Shown here: piece by piece, positions 41,466 through 49,325 of the stretch
How positions within the stretch are numbered: position 1 is the stretch's first letter
Layout: the number at the start of each line of letters is the position of its first letter
Source: Nonomuraea basaltis
GTDB taxonomy: Bacteria; Actinomycetota; Actinomycetes; Streptosporangiales; Streptosporangiaceae
Assembly: GCF_005893125.1 (NCBI RefSeq)
Contig: NZ_VCJS01000065.1
Coordinates: 1 to 60,966, forward strand
DNA length: 60,966 nucleotides
Direction: 5' to 3'
Position numbers and translations under genes: made by a program
The notes under the pieces: generated by a model
Seen by the model: the letters and a program-made list of their open reading frames with translations, nothing else
Databases searched by the model: none
Told to the model about the DNA's origin: nothing

Positions 41466-41500
41466 ACTCCTGGGATGGATGGCAACCCTGGAGGGGGCGG

Positions 41501-42241
41501 ATGAGCGACGACAGCGGCACCGGGCTGCCCGCGAGTCTCGAAGCGGCGTGGGGCGTACGGAGCCGCTCCGCCCCCGGGCCGAAGCCCGGACTGACGCTGG
41601 AGCGGATCGTCGAGGCCGCCGTTCACCTCGCCTCCACCGAGGGCATGGCGACGGTGTCCATGGTGCGCATCGCCAAGGAGCTCGGCGTCTCCACGATGGC
41701 GCTGTACCGGTACGTCGCGGCCAAAGATGAGCTGGTCGACCTCATGATGGATGCGGGCATCGGCCCGCCGCCCACCGACCAGGGCGATGACCATGCGGGG
41801 TGGCGCGAGTGGCTCACGCGCTGGTCCTGGGACTACCTGGCCGTGCTGCGCCGGCGCCCATGGCTGCTGCAGATCCCCATCACTGGCCCGCCGATCACGC
41901 CGAACCAGATCGCCTGGCTGGAACGTGGCCTGACCCGTCTTCGGGGCACCGGCCTCGCCGAGAACGAGAAGCTATCGGTGATCATGCTGCTGGCTGGTTT
42001 CGTCCGGAACTGGGCAAGCCTCACCACGATCGTCCACCAGGCCGGTGATCAACGGGCGAAGATCCGCCACGGCAGCGCCCTGTCGAAACTCATCGACCAC
42101 CAACGCTTCCCCGCCGTCAGCGCGGCCATCGCCGCCGGAGCCATCGATGACGACAGTGACGACCTGGACGCCGAATTCACCTTCGGTCTCGACCGCATCC
42201 TCGACGGCATAGACGTGCTCGCCCGCCAGCGCCCCACCTAG
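41501..42241 (+). CDS. TetR-family regulator with TetR_C-type ligand domain
   Basis: 246 residues from ATG 41501 (GGAGGGGG before it). The DNA-binding domain is at 28-80: LTLERIVEAAVHLASTEGMA, then RIAKELGVSTMALYRYVAAK. The C-terminal domain has GWREWLTRWSWDYLAVLRRR, the TetR_C class that includes tetracycline repressors. It should bind the triple site upstream and control the divergent FAD monooxygenase. Confidence 0.92.
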   Translation: MSDDSGTGLPASLEAAWGVRSRSAPGPKPGLTLERIVEAAVHLASTEGMATVSMVRIAKELGVSTMALYRYVAAKDELVDLMMDAGIGPPPTDQGDDHAGWREWLTRWSWDYLAVLRRRPWLLQIPITGPPITPNQIAWLERGLTRLRGTGLAENEKLSVIMLLAGFVRNWASLTTIVHQAGDQRAKIRHGSALSKLIDHQRFPAVSAAIAAGAIDDDSDDLDAEFTFGLDRILDGIDVLARQRPT

Positions 42242-42272
42242 TCGGAGCCGACCGGCAGTTTCAGGTCGGCGG

Positions 42273-42480
42273 TCAGAGGTGGTCGGGGTCTTCATGCGCG
42301 AACCGCTGTTGGAAGCCTGAGACCATGGCGAGCAGCCCGGCCTCGAACCACTGGTCATAGAACGCGAGCGCGGCGGGGTCGCTGACAAGGGCCGCGACGT
42401 CCGTGCCGGGCGGCGTGCCGACCTGGGCCAGGGCGTGGCCGAGGACGTACACGCCGACGGACTGCGTCACATTGACGAAG
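42273..42480 (-). pseudogene. C-terminal remnant of another TetR-type regulator
   Basis: The minus strand reads SVGVYVLGHALAQVGTPPGT, DVAALVSDPAALAFYDQWFE, AGLLAMVSGFQQRF and stops at 42273. The YVLGHxLxQ...FE.GL..ML.G pattern is the end of a TetR_C domain. The DNA-binding half is gone; the sequence now serves as the leader of the CorA gene on the other strand. Confidence 0.55.
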
Positions 42481-42486
42481 GAGGAA

Positions 42487-43515
42487 ATGAGAAGAATTGC
42501 CGGATCCGTCACAATGCCTGATGTGATTGTGGACAAGGCGGTCTACTGCAACGGCGTGCGTGAGACCATCACCGGCGATATCAGCGATGCCTTCAACGCC
42601 GCCCGCGCCAGAGGCGACTGTTTCCTATGGATCGGCCTGCACGAGCCCACCCAGGACGAGTTCGACCTGATCACCAGTGAGGTGAAGCTGCACCCACTGG
42701 CGGTCGAGGACGCCATCAACGCACACCAGCGGCCCAAGCTCGAACGCTATGACGACACCTTATTCGTGGTGCTCAAGCCGCTGCTGTATGTCGAGGAGAC
42801 CTCCGACATCGAGGTCGGCGAGATCAACCTGTTCCTGGGCGGCGACTTCGTCATCAGCGTCCGCCACGGCCAGGCCAACCCGCTCACCGGAGTGCGCCGG
42901 CGCATCGAATCCGACCCCGACCTGCTCGCGGTCGGGCCGGCCGGGGTGCTGTATGCGATCTGTGATCAGGTCGTCGACACCTACTCCCGCATCTCCCACG
43001 AGGTCGAGCACGCCCTCATCGCGTTGGAGCGGCGCGTGTTCAGCGGGGAGTACGCCGATGTCACCGAAGACATCTACTCCCTCAAGCGGGAGGTGCTGGA
43101 GTTCCGCGCCGCCCAAGATCCCCTGGTGCCGGTCCTGGACGAGATCGTCAAAGGCCGGGTGGAGCTGTGCGCCGTCGCCCGTGACCAGTTCCGGGACGTG
43201 CTGGACCACCTGCTTCGGGTGGACACCAAGGTCGATGAGCACGACGAGCTGCTGACCAGCGCCTTGAGCGCGCACCTGGCCCTGGTGGGGCGGGAGCAGA
43301 GCGCCGCGGCCATGCAGCAGAACGCCGACATGCGCAAGATCTCCTCGTGGGCGGCCCTCATCGCCGTACCCACCATGATCGCCGGGATCTACGGCATGAA
43401 CTTCGACTACATGCCCGAGCTGCACTGGCTGCTCGGCTATCCCCTCAGCCTGAGCGTCATGGTCATCTCCGTGATCATCGTCCACCGGCTGCTGCGTAAG
43501 AGTGGGTGGCTGTGA
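42487..43515 (+). CDS. corA: CorA-family magnesium/cobalt channel
   Basis: 342 residues from ATG 42487 (GGAGG just before; ATG 42514 possible). A large cytoplasmic domain (LWIGLHEPTQDEFDLITSEV, LHPLAVEDAINAHQRPKLER) leads to two C-terminal helices with the signature YGMNF in AGIYGMNFDYMPELHW. It is a pentameric divalent-cation channel. The next small gene overlaps its stop (GTGA). Confidence 0.92.
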   Translation: MRRIAGSVTMPDVIVDKAVYCNGVRETITGDISDAFNAARARGDCFLWIGLHEPTQDEFDLITSEVKLHPLAVEDAINAHQRPKLERYDDTLFVVLKPLLYVEETSDIEVGEINLFLGGDFVISVRHGQANPLTGVRRRIESDPDLLAVGPAGVLYAICDQVVDTYSRISHEVEHALIALERRVFSGEYADVTEDIYSLKREVLEFRAAQDPLVPVLDEIVKGRVELCAVARDQFRDVLDHLLRVDTKVDEHDELLTSALSAHLALVGREQSAAAMQQNADMRKISSWAALIAVPTMIAGIYGMNFDYMPELHWLLGYPLSLSVMVISVIIVHRLLRKSGWL

Positions 43516-43643
43516 AGACCCCGAAGTTCTTCCGCCGCGGGCTGTCTTTGAACAGGCTCCTGCTGGCCGCGGTCTTAGCCTGGATCGTCGTGCTGACCGT
43601 CATCATCCTGCTCGATCCCCGAGGTGCCGGCCCCACGCCATGA
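43512..43643 (+). CDS. 43-residue single-helix membrane protein coupled to corA
   Basis: GTG 43512 overlaps the CorA stop. It reads VKTPKFFRRGLSLNRLLLAA then VLAWIVVLTVIILLDPRG: a basic N-terminus and one strong membrane helix. Too short for standard gene callers. It may be a CorA accessory or regulator, by analogy with small membrane proteins that modulate transporters; this is inference. Confidence 0.55.
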   Translation: MKTPKFFRRGLSLNRLLLAAVLAWIVVLTVIILLDPRGAGPTP

Positions 43644-43705
43644 AGATCGGCAGGCGTGGATGCCGACGTCGTTGGGTGGCGTCGTTGACTTCTGTGGTCA
43701 CCGCA

Positions 43706-44041
43706 CTAGCCGGCGAACTTCTTCGCGTGGTCCCGGGTCCATTCCACGGCCTTGGCCGCCTCATCGCCGGCAAAGGGCCAGCCAGGCATCCGGCTCAGGC
43801 GCTCCACCTGGTCGGCGAAGCGCAGGTGCTCTCGATGAGCGTGTTCCCGGCAGGCGAGGCAGGTGACGCTTTCCGGACGAGGAGAGGTCATCGCATAGGG
43901 CACCTGGAGTCCGCAACCGGTGGTGACGACACTCGGTGCATCGGGCACGAGGCCCAACGACGACACGATCACATTGCGGAAGGCGGCGCCGGCCTGCACC
44001 ACTTTCTGCTCGACGTGGATGTGCGGATCGGTTTCGCTCAT
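43706..44041 (-). CDS. Conserved actinomycete protein with a CxxC-type metal site
   Basis: 111 residues from ATG 44041 (GGAGG about 11 bases before). It has TTGCGLQVPYAMTSPRPESV then TCLACREHAHREHLRFADQV, giving Cys plus CxxC plus two nearby His, likely a small zinc site. The family, with the TC(L)ACREFAHREHLR pattern, is widespread but uncharacterised as far as I know. Alone in its transcription unit. Confidence 0.7.
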   Translation of the reverse strand: MSETDPHIHVEQKVVQAGAAFRNVIVSSLGLVPDAPSVVTTGCGLQVPYAMTSPRPESVTCLACREHAHREHLRFADQVERLSRMPGWPFAGDEAAKAVEWTRDHAKKFAG

Positions 44042-44277
44042 CTGCGTCCGCACCTCCGTCCGAGTGGTCCCGGAATCAGACTAATGCGTTGACCGCTCAG
44101 GTTCACGGATTGGTCAGGCTGCTCATGGTCGGGCCCCCAGCGTTGCCGACGTTCGCTGGGGCGGGCTCGGTTACGGGGCCAGGCGGTCGGCCGGCTTATG
44201 CTCCGGCGGGTGAACGAGCGCCTGGGCGTGGCAGGATCCCAGCCCGGCGTGTCGCCACACATCCCCAGGGAGGGGCC
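44042..44277. other. Intergenic stretch
   Basis: Between the CxxC gene and the next small ORF no gene or clear repeat is seen. Confidence 0.5.
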
Positions 44278-44427
44278 ATGGGGGAGTTCGTCGGCGGGGC
44301 AGAACAGCTGATGCACCAGATGATCATCGGCAGGAACGTCCTGTCCCAGATACGGCTGATTGTGGCCTCGTGCTCGTGTGCTTACCGAACTGTGAACGCC
44401 GTACCGAAACGAACGGAGTGCGCGTAG
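44278..44427 (+). CDS. Possible 49-residue ORF with a good ribosome-binding site
   Basis: ATG 44278 after AGGGAGGGG. It reads MGEFVGGAEQLMHQMIIGRN then VLSQIRLIVASCSCAYRTVN and ends at TAG 44425. Slightly hydrophobic middle, C-S-C pair. No family known to me. It may be real or the truncated start of a lost gene. Confidence 0.35.
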   Translation: MGEFVGGAEQLMHQMIIGRNVLSQIRLIVASCSCAYRTVNAVPKRTECA

Positions 44428-44449
44428 GGGAGGAGCGCTTCCGGGTCAG

Positions 44450-45214
44450 TCAACCGGGCAGGTGGGCCACCCAGAGGTCTTCGATGGGCCATCTGCGAGC
44501 CCATTCGGAGGTCGCCAGTTCGTAGTACGGGTGGGTGTCCGCGTCCGGCGGGGAGTGGAGTTCGTGCAGGGCGTCCACGACGAAACCGCTGGTGCGCAGG
44601 ATACGGATCCACTCGCCATGACTGGGATGGAACTCCACCCCGCCGCCGGCGAGGCGGAGGCGGTGGACCTCGCGCTGGGGCCGTATGAGCTGCTCGCTCG
44701 CGTGTCCGCGATCGGGCAGGCACAGCGTGACCAGCACGCTGATCGTGTGGAACACCAACCGTCCTCCCGGCCGCAGCAGCCGTGCGGCTTCGGGCACCCA
44801 GCGGGCGGGATCACACCACAGACTCGCACCGCACTCGGAGACGGCCAGGTCGAAGCTGCCGTCCGGGAACGGGGTGTCGGCGGCGTCCGCCTCGACGAGT
44901 GGGAACGTGATACCGAAGCGGTTCTGGCAGCGCCGCGCGGTGTCGAGCTGGGCTGGGGTCACGTCCACACCGACCACATGTGCGCCCCGCCGGGCCAGCC
45001 AGGCCGAGAAGTACGCGGTGCCGCACCCGAGCTCGACCACGTCCAGGCCTTCGACATCGCCGAGCACGCCGAGCTCGCGCTCGGGCACGTTGAAAACGCC
45101 CCAGGTGATCTCCTCGGCAGCCCAGGCGCGCGAGGCATGCTGGTTGGTGTAGTCCGCGTTGATCCGGGTCCACCGCTCCCGATTGACCGCGGCATCGGGT
45201 TCCCTGCCCGCCAT
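44450..45214 (-). CDS. Class I SAM-dependent methyltransferase
   Basis: 254 residues from ATG 45214 (GAGGGTGG upstream). Motif I is VVELGCGTAYFSAWLARRG, motif II the acidic GVDVTPAQLD, then ADTPFPDGSFDLAVSECGAS and LRPGGRLVFHTISVL. N-terminal NRERWTRINADYTNQHASRA matches small-molecule methyltransferases of the Methyltransf_11/25 type. Substrate unknown. It is divergent from the ECF41 sigma gene, 305 bases away. Confidence 0.9.
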   Translation of the reverse strand: MAGREPDAAVNRERWTRINADYTNQHASRAWAAEEITWGVFNVPERELGVLGDVEGLDVVELGCGTAYFSAWLARRGAHVVGVDVTPAQLDTARRCQNRFGITFPLVEADAADTPFPDGSFDLAVSECGASLWCDPARWVPEAARLLRPGGRLVFHTISVLVTLCLPDRGHASEQLIRPQREVHRLRLAGGGVEFHPSHGEWIRILRTSGFVVDALHELHSPPDADTHPYYELATSEWARRWPIEDLWVAHLPG

Positions 45215-45401
45215 CGGCTCACCACCCTCTGACGGCACGGTAAACCAGGGAAACACGTACGGCCAGCAGCAGTTCTTATGGTGAAATATGCCGAATGGAG
45301 CGGGCGAGGCAGCTGCGATCACGCGTTCCGACGCAGGATTTGGACGGCGATCCGCATACCGGCCGGGGTCGCTGAGCCTTCCCGCGTGCTGGATGGTGTC
45401 T

Positions 45402-45605
45402 CAGTAGTCCGACGAAACAACCGCTGGGAATGTGAGGCGACGCGCCAACCTCACAGTTCGGTGGGCTGTCTCGTCGAACTGGTGAGGGCAGATGCGACCA
45501 AGGAAAGGCCGGCGACACCATGATCACCCCATCCGAGTCAGGAGATGGCCGGCCCGATCCGAGCCTGAGCGCGATCATGAGCGAGCGGCGTCAGCTGATC
45601 AATCT
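45402..45605 (+). repeat. Inverted duplication, copy A (promoter and first 29 codons of ECF41 sigma gene)
   Basis: These 204 bases recur inverted at 48566-48770 with only about three differences (one of them a one-base insertion). The block covers the promoter, ribosome site and start of the sigma gene. Weaker similarity continues leftwards to about 45370 (CTGAGCCTT). Confidence 0.85.
45451..45475 (+). promoter_or_regulatory. ECF41-type promoter of the sigma gene
   Basis: CCTCACA (to 45455) and CGTC (45472-45475) are 16 bases apart, close to the TGTCACA-N16-CGTC form recognised by ECF41 sigma factors, so the gene is probably autoregulated. Both elements are kept in the inverted copy. Confidence 0.5.
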
Positions 45606-46464
45606 CGCGTACCGGCTCCTCGGCTCCCTGGCCGAGGCTGAAGATGTCGTACAGGAGACGTACGCCCGCTGGTATGCCATGTCCCAGCAGCAGCGGGAAG
45701 CCATCGAGTCCCCCGGTGCCTGGCTGACGACGGTCGCCAGTCGCATCTGCCTCGACCTGCTCGGCTCGGCACGGGCCCGGCGCGAGCGTTACGTGGGCGA
45801 ATGGATCCCCGAGCCGCTGCCCGAGCGCACGGAGTGGATCATCGGGCGGCCGGGCGGCCCCACGGTCGACCCGGCCGACCGCGTCACTCTCGACGAGTCG
45901 ATCAACATGGCCTTCCTCGTCGTGCTCGAATCGATGACCCCGGCCGAGCGCGTCGCGTTCATCCTGCACGATGTCTTCCGCTACTCCTTCGCCGAAGTGG
46001 CCGAGATCGTCGGCCGTACCCCGGCGGCGTGCCGCCAGCTGGCCTCCTCGGCCCGCCGCCGCATCCGCGCGTCGCAGACTCCCGCCACTCCCACAGCCCA
46101 GCAGGCCGGCATCGTCAGGGACTTCAAGCAGGCATGGGAAGCCAAGGACATCGACGCCCTCATCGCCCTCCTCGACCCCGACGCCACGACGATCGCCGAC
46201 AGCGGCGGCCTCGTCAGCGCCATACTCCGCCCGATCGAAGGCGGCGAACAGATCGCGCGCTACGCCATCGATCTCGCCGGCAGGGCACCCGACCTGACGC
46301 TCCTGGAGCGTACGGTCAACGGTCAGCCCGGCCTGATCGCTCAACACGACGGCGTCACCGTGGCGGTGTTCGCGTTCGAGGTCGCCGGCGACCGGATCAA
46401 GCACATCTGGGCAGTACGCAACCCCGACAAGCTCCGGCCATGGACGGTGGGGCCACAGCACTAG
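45520..46464 (+). CDS. sigJ: ECF41 (SigJ-like) RNA polymerase sigma factor with SnoaL-like C-terminal domain
   Basis: 314 residues. Region 2: RRQLINLAYRLLGSLAEAED, VVQETYARWYAM. Region 4: MTPAERVAFILHDVFRYSFA, EIVGRTPAACRQLASSARRR. The SnoaL-like tail (about 190-314) ends with the ECF41 signature NPDKL in WAVRNPDKLRPW. In this group the C-terminal domain replaces an anti-sigma factor and tunes activity. Usual targets are neighbouring oxidoreductase, carboxymuconolactone decarboxylase or DoxX genes; a DoxX gene lies at 48972, beyond the insertion sequence. Confidence 0.92.
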   Translation: MITPSESGDGRPDPSLSAIMSERRQLINLAYRLLGSLAEAEDVVQETYARWYAMSQQQREAIESPGAWLTTVASRICLDLLGSARARRERYVGEWIPEPLPERTEWIIGRPGGPTVDPADRVTLDESINMAFLVVLESMTPAERVAFILHDVFRYSFAEVAEIVGRTPAACRQLASSARRRIRASQTPATPTAQQAGIVRDFKQAWEAKDIDALIALLDPDATTIADSGGLVSAILRPIEGGEQIARYAIDLAGRAPDLTLLERTVNGQPGLIAQHDGVTVAVFAFEVAGDRIKHIWAVRNPDKLRPWTVGPQH

Positions 46465-46524
46465 GACCAGCCCAGACGCGTGGCCGTCGAAGCAACCCAG
46501 CCGTTACCGAAGGTCCGCAGAAAG

Positions 46525-46638
46525 CCTCGGCCTTCAGGCCGGGGATGAATGCCATCCCCTTTAGGGGATGGCCCGCCGGAGGCGGGCAGGCCGGAGCGCG
46601 TAGCGCGGACCCGGAACCCGTCGGGTCCGCTCCGGGCG
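46525..46638. repeat. IS605 left end with subterminal hairpins
   Basis: Three consecutive stems: 46525-46544 (TTCA loop), 46551-46572 (perfect 10-base stem, TT loop) and a GCCCGCC/GGCGGGC stem at about 46571-46587. These are the single-strand structures bound by HUH transposases. Confidence 0.6.
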
Positions 46639-47055
46639 TCAGGTGGGTCGGCGTTGTTGTTCGATGTACGCCTTGATGATCGTGAGTGGTGTGCCGCCGC
46701 AGGAGGCGGCGAGGTAGGGCGGGGACCAGAACACCCCACCCATGTGGGCGTGGTTGACACGGCCGGTGAACTCCTTGCGCAGGTAGTGCGAGGAGACGCC
46801 TTTCAACGAGTTGACGAGCTTGGAGATCGCGACCTTGGGCGGGTAGTTCACCAGGAGGTGGACGTGGTCGTGTTCGCCGTTGAACTCCCGCAGCTCGGCC
46901 TCGAAGCTGTCGCAGACTTCGATCATGATGTCCTCGCAGCGGCGCAGCATGGCGTTGTCGAACACGTTCCTGCGGTATTTCGTAACGAAGACCAGATGGA
47001 CGTGCAGCGCGGAAACTACATGTCGGCCTCTTCTGTATTCATCTTCTATGGCCAT
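46639..47055 (-). CDS. tnpA: IS200/IS605 TnpA, Y1 HUH transposase
   Basis: 138 residues. HUH motif in GEHDHVHLLVNYPP, N-terminal LHVHLVFVTKYRR, and the catalytic tyrosine in IIKAYIEQQ near the C-terminus. Length is normal for the family. It cuts and rejoins single-stranded DNA at the element ends. All catalytic residues are present, so the element may be active. Confidence 0.93.
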   Translation of the reverse strand: MAIEDEYRRGRHVVSALHVHLVFVTKYRRNVFDNAMLRRCEDIMIEVCDSFEAELREFNGEHDHVHLLVNYPPKVAISKLVNSLKGVSSHYLRKEFTGRVNHAHMGGVFWSPPYLAASCGGTPLTIIKAYIEQQRRPT

Positions 47056-47109
47056 AGACCTGATGATAATGTGTTCGAGTCAGGGGTTCCTGGTGAGGGG
47101 GTGGTTCCG

Positions 47110-48357
47110 GTGAGGTTGCGCTACAACTACCGGCTGTACCCGGACGCCCCGGCGCGGGAGCTGCTGGCCCGGACCTTCGGGTGCGTGCGGGTGGTCTGGA
47201 ACGACGCCCTGGCGCTGCGCAAACAGGCCCGCAAGGCGGGCCTGCCGTGGATCGGCGGCACAGACATCCAGAAGATCTGCGTCACCGCCGCGAAGAGGAC
47301 CCCGCAACGGGAGTGGCTCGGCGAGGTCTCCCCGGTCCCGTTGCAGCAGTCGCTGCGCGACCTGGACGCGGCGTACAAGAACTTCTTCGACTCGGTCTCG
47401 GGCAGGCGGCGCGGCCCGAAGATGGGACTGCCCCGGTTCAAGACCGCGCGCGACCACCGGCAGACGGCACGGTTCAACGCCAACGCCTTCCGTCTGCGTG
47501 ACAGCGGGAGGTTGTACCTCGCGAAGATCGGCGAGGTTGAGGTCCGCTGGTCCCGCCCGCTCCCGGTCGCCCCGTCGTCGGTGACGGTCATCAAGGACGC
47601 GGGAGGGCGCTACTTCGCCTCGTTCGTCGTCGAGGTGCCCGACGATTCTCAGATCCTGCCCGGACTCGACGCGGACCCCGAGAGCGGGATCGACCTCGGG
47701 CTGACCTGCTACGCGATCCTGTCGAACGGGGACAAGATCGCGAACCCGAAGTGGTTGCGACGGCGGGAGAACAAGCTCGCCAAGCTCCAGCGGGAGCTGT
47801 CGCGCAAGAAGAAGGGATCGGCGAACCGGGACAAGGCTCGGGTCAAGGTAGCCCGCCAGCACGCGAAGGTGGGCGACGCGCGCAAGGACTTCCTGCACCA
47901 GGCCACAACCTCGATCATCCGTGAGAACCAAGCGGTGTACATCGAGGATCTGGCCGTGCGGGGCCTGGCGCGCGGGATGCTCGCCAAGTCTGTCAACGAC
48001 GCCTCCTGGAGTGCGTTCCTGACCCTGCTGGATGGCAAAGCCCACCGCTACGGGCGGACCCTCATCCGCATCGATCGGTGGTTCCCCTCCTCTCAGACCT
48101 GCCCCTGCTGCGGCTGGAAGGTCGGGAAACTCGCCCTGGACGTCCGCGAGTGGGACTGCCGGTCCTGCGGCGAACACCACGACCGGGACATCGCCGCTGC
48201 ACTCAACATCCTCGCCGAAGGCCACCGCCTCCGACGGGAGCAGCACCGAAAGCAGGTGGCCGCCGGGCTGGCGGACACCCAAAACGACTGTGGAGAGCGG
48301 GTAAGACCGGGTGAGGCAACTCCGATCCCGGCGCCGCCCGAAACCTGCGCCGCGTGA
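47110..48357 (+). CDS. tnpB: TnpB RNA-guided nuclease (RuvC-like), IS605-type
   Basis: 415 residues from GTG 47110 (GTG 47101 also possible). N-terminal RLRYNYRLYPDAPARELLAR is typical of TnpB. RuvC residues are intact: Asp in SGIDLGLTCYAIL, Glu in VYIEDLAVRGL and Asp in HHDRDIAAALNIL. The zinc finger is CPCCG...CRSCG. TnpB uses an RNA from the element's right end to cut matching targets next to a short motif. The arrangement, divergent from tnpA, is the IS605 type. The frame is open far upstream, but homology starts here. Confidence 0.93.
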   Translation: MRLRYNYRLYPDAPARELLARTFGCVRVVWNDALALRKQARKAGLPWIGGTDIQKICVTAAKRTPQREWLGEVSPVPLQQSLRDLDAAYKNFFDSVSGRRRGPKMGLPRFKTARDHRQTARFNANAFRLRDSGRLYLAKIGEVEVRWSRPLPVAPSSVTVIKDAGGRYFASFVVEVPDDSQILPGLDADPESGIDLGLTCYAILSNGDKIANPKWLRRRENKLAKLQRELSRKKKGSANRDKARVKVARQHAKVGDARKDFLHQATTSIIRENQAVYIEDLAVRGLARGMLAKSVNDASWSAFLTLLDGKAHRYGRTLIRIDRWFPSSQTCPCCGWKVGKLALDVREWDCRSCGEHHDRDIAAALNILAEGHRLRREQHRKQVAAGLADTQNDCGERVRPGEATPIPAPPETCAA

Positions 48358-48446
48358 GCGGCGTAGACGGAAGCAGTAAGAACCCTACGGCGACGTAGGG
48401 GAACCCCCGGCCTTCAGGCCGGGGAGGATGTCAAAACATGTGCGCG
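48300..48446 (+). ncRNA. Candidate omega (right-end) RNA of TnpB
   Basis: The end of tnpB and its 3' flank form three strong hairpins: CGCCGC-GTGA-GCGGCG (48348-48363), CCCTAC-GGCGAC-GTAGGG (48383-48400) and CCCCGGCC-TTCA-GGCCGGGG (48405-48424). The element end follows, so the guide would start near 48430 with TCAAAACATGTGCGCG. Arrangement and position fit known omega RNAs; limits are inferred. Confidence 0.6.
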
Positions 48447-48651
48447 ACGCGCTCGGCCGGGGTCATCGATTCGAACACGACGAGATCCGTGCGACCGGGC
48501 AGCGGCTCCGGGATCCATTCGCCCACGTAGCGCTCGTGCCGGGCCCGTGCCGAGCACGTCGAGGCAGATTGATCAGCTGACGCCGCTCGCTCATGATCGC
48601 GCTCAGGCTCGGATCGGGCCGGCCATCTCGTGACTCGGATGGGGTGATCAT
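48437..48651 (-). pseudogene. Inverted, deletion-bearing copy of the ECF41 sigma gene
   Basis: From ATG 48651 the minus strand repeats the first 29 codons of the sigma gene (MITPSESRDGRPDPSLSAIM, SERRQLINL) and then jumps to CTCGACGTGCTCGG (intact gene near 45752) and later to TCTCGTCGTG (near 45918). The first jump lies exactly at ATCT, present at both sides in the intact gene, a microhomology deletion. The copy ends at the IS605 right end. Confidence 0.85.
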
Positions 48652-48770
48652 GGTGTCGCCGGCCTTTCCTTGGTCGCATCTGCCCTCACCAGTTCGACGA
48701 GACAGCCCACCGAACCTGTGAGGTTGGCGCGTCGCCTCACATTCCCAGCGGTTGTTTCGTCGGACTACTG
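48566..48770 (-). repeat. Inverted duplication, copy B
   Basis: Partner of 45402-45605, in opposite orientation, with one extra base in the promoter spacer. The candidate ECF41 promoter is preserved at 48721-48696 (TCACA, N17, CGTC). Confidence 0.85.
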
Positions 48771-48826
48771 GGGCACCGGGTCGCAAGGCTCAGACACCGC
48801 TGAGATCGAGAAGGGAGACCTCGCCA

Positions 48827-48946
48827 TGCCCACGCGCACGCCGTCTCATCGCACACGCTCAGGTGGTCGTTATACCTCACGCCGCCCACCGAAGACGCGC
48901 AGCGATCAACGATGCACTGGCCGGCTTTCTCAACGGAAGTTCTTGA
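48827..48946 (+). pseudogene. Alpha/beta hydrolase remnant (start and end joined)
   Basis: ATG 48827 with GGGAG before it gives a short start (MPTRTPSHRTRSGG). Another frame in the same stretch reads HAQVVVIPHAAHRRRAAIND then ALAGFLNGSS and stops at 48946, the tail of an alpha/beta hydrolase (VVIPxAAH..N...P..VN.AL..FL). The body of about 250 codons is missing. It lay upstream of DoxX in what was probably an ECF41 target operon. Confidence 0.45.
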
Positions 48947-48971
48947 AGCAAACAACCACAAAGGAGGGCTC

Positions 48972-49325
48972 ATGTTCGCCGCTTATGTCACGGTCACCAT
49001 CTTCGCCTCGGTCTTGAACGGCAGCGCCGCCGTCGTCTACCTGATCGGCCACGAATTTCCAAAGGCTCAGGCGGATATGAAGCGCTTGCCACGGTCGTGG
49101 GTACCGGTGTTGGGCATGTTGCTGGCGGCGGGCTCTTTGGGGCTGTTGGGCGGGTTCGCCGTGCCAATGTTGGGGACACTCGCTGCCGCTGGCCTCGTGC
49201 TGTACTTCATCGGCGCGCTTCTTGCGCACCTGCGAGTGGGTTCCCGCAAGCTCGTGAATTGGGCCGGATTCTTCGCCACTGCGGTGGCCGCACTTGCCGT
49301 GAACCTGGTCTACCACTGGTGGTGA
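48972..49325 (+). CDS. DoxX-like four-helix membrane protein
   Basis: 117 residues from ATG 48972 behind AAAGGAGGG. Four hydrophobic helices (YVTVTIFASVLNGSAAVVYL, WVPVLGMLLAAGSLGLLGG, LGTLAAAGLVLYFIGALLAH, WAGFFATAVAALAVNLVYHW). DoxX-like proteins are linked to redox defence and are often next to ECF41 sigma genes. Likely the original target of the neighbouring sigma locus. Confidence 0.85.
   Translation: MFAAYVTVTIFASVLNGSAAVVYLIGHEFPKAQADMKRLPRSWVPVLGMLLAAGSLGLLGGFAVPMLGTLAAAGLVLYFIGALLAHLRVGSRKLVNWAGFFATAVAALAVNLVYHWW

Larger units (their letters stand above)
46525..48430. mobile_element. IS605-type insertion sequence (IS200/IS605 superfamily)
   Basis: Divergent tnpA and tnpB between two ends that share the hairpin CCYCGGCC-TTCA-GGCCGGGG (left 46525-46544, right 48405-48424). 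The left end carries further stems, notably a perfect 10-base stem at 46551-46572 (GCCATCCCCT/AGGGGATGGC). No terminal inverted repeats or target duplication are expected for this superfamily. It sits 60 bases after the sigma gene and directly against its inverted copy. Exact ends are uncertain by several bases. Confidence 0.85.

Noticed and set aside
46549..47100. A 190-codon N-terminal extension of TnpB.
   Set aside because: It is the antisense of tnpA; TnpB homology begins at about 47110.
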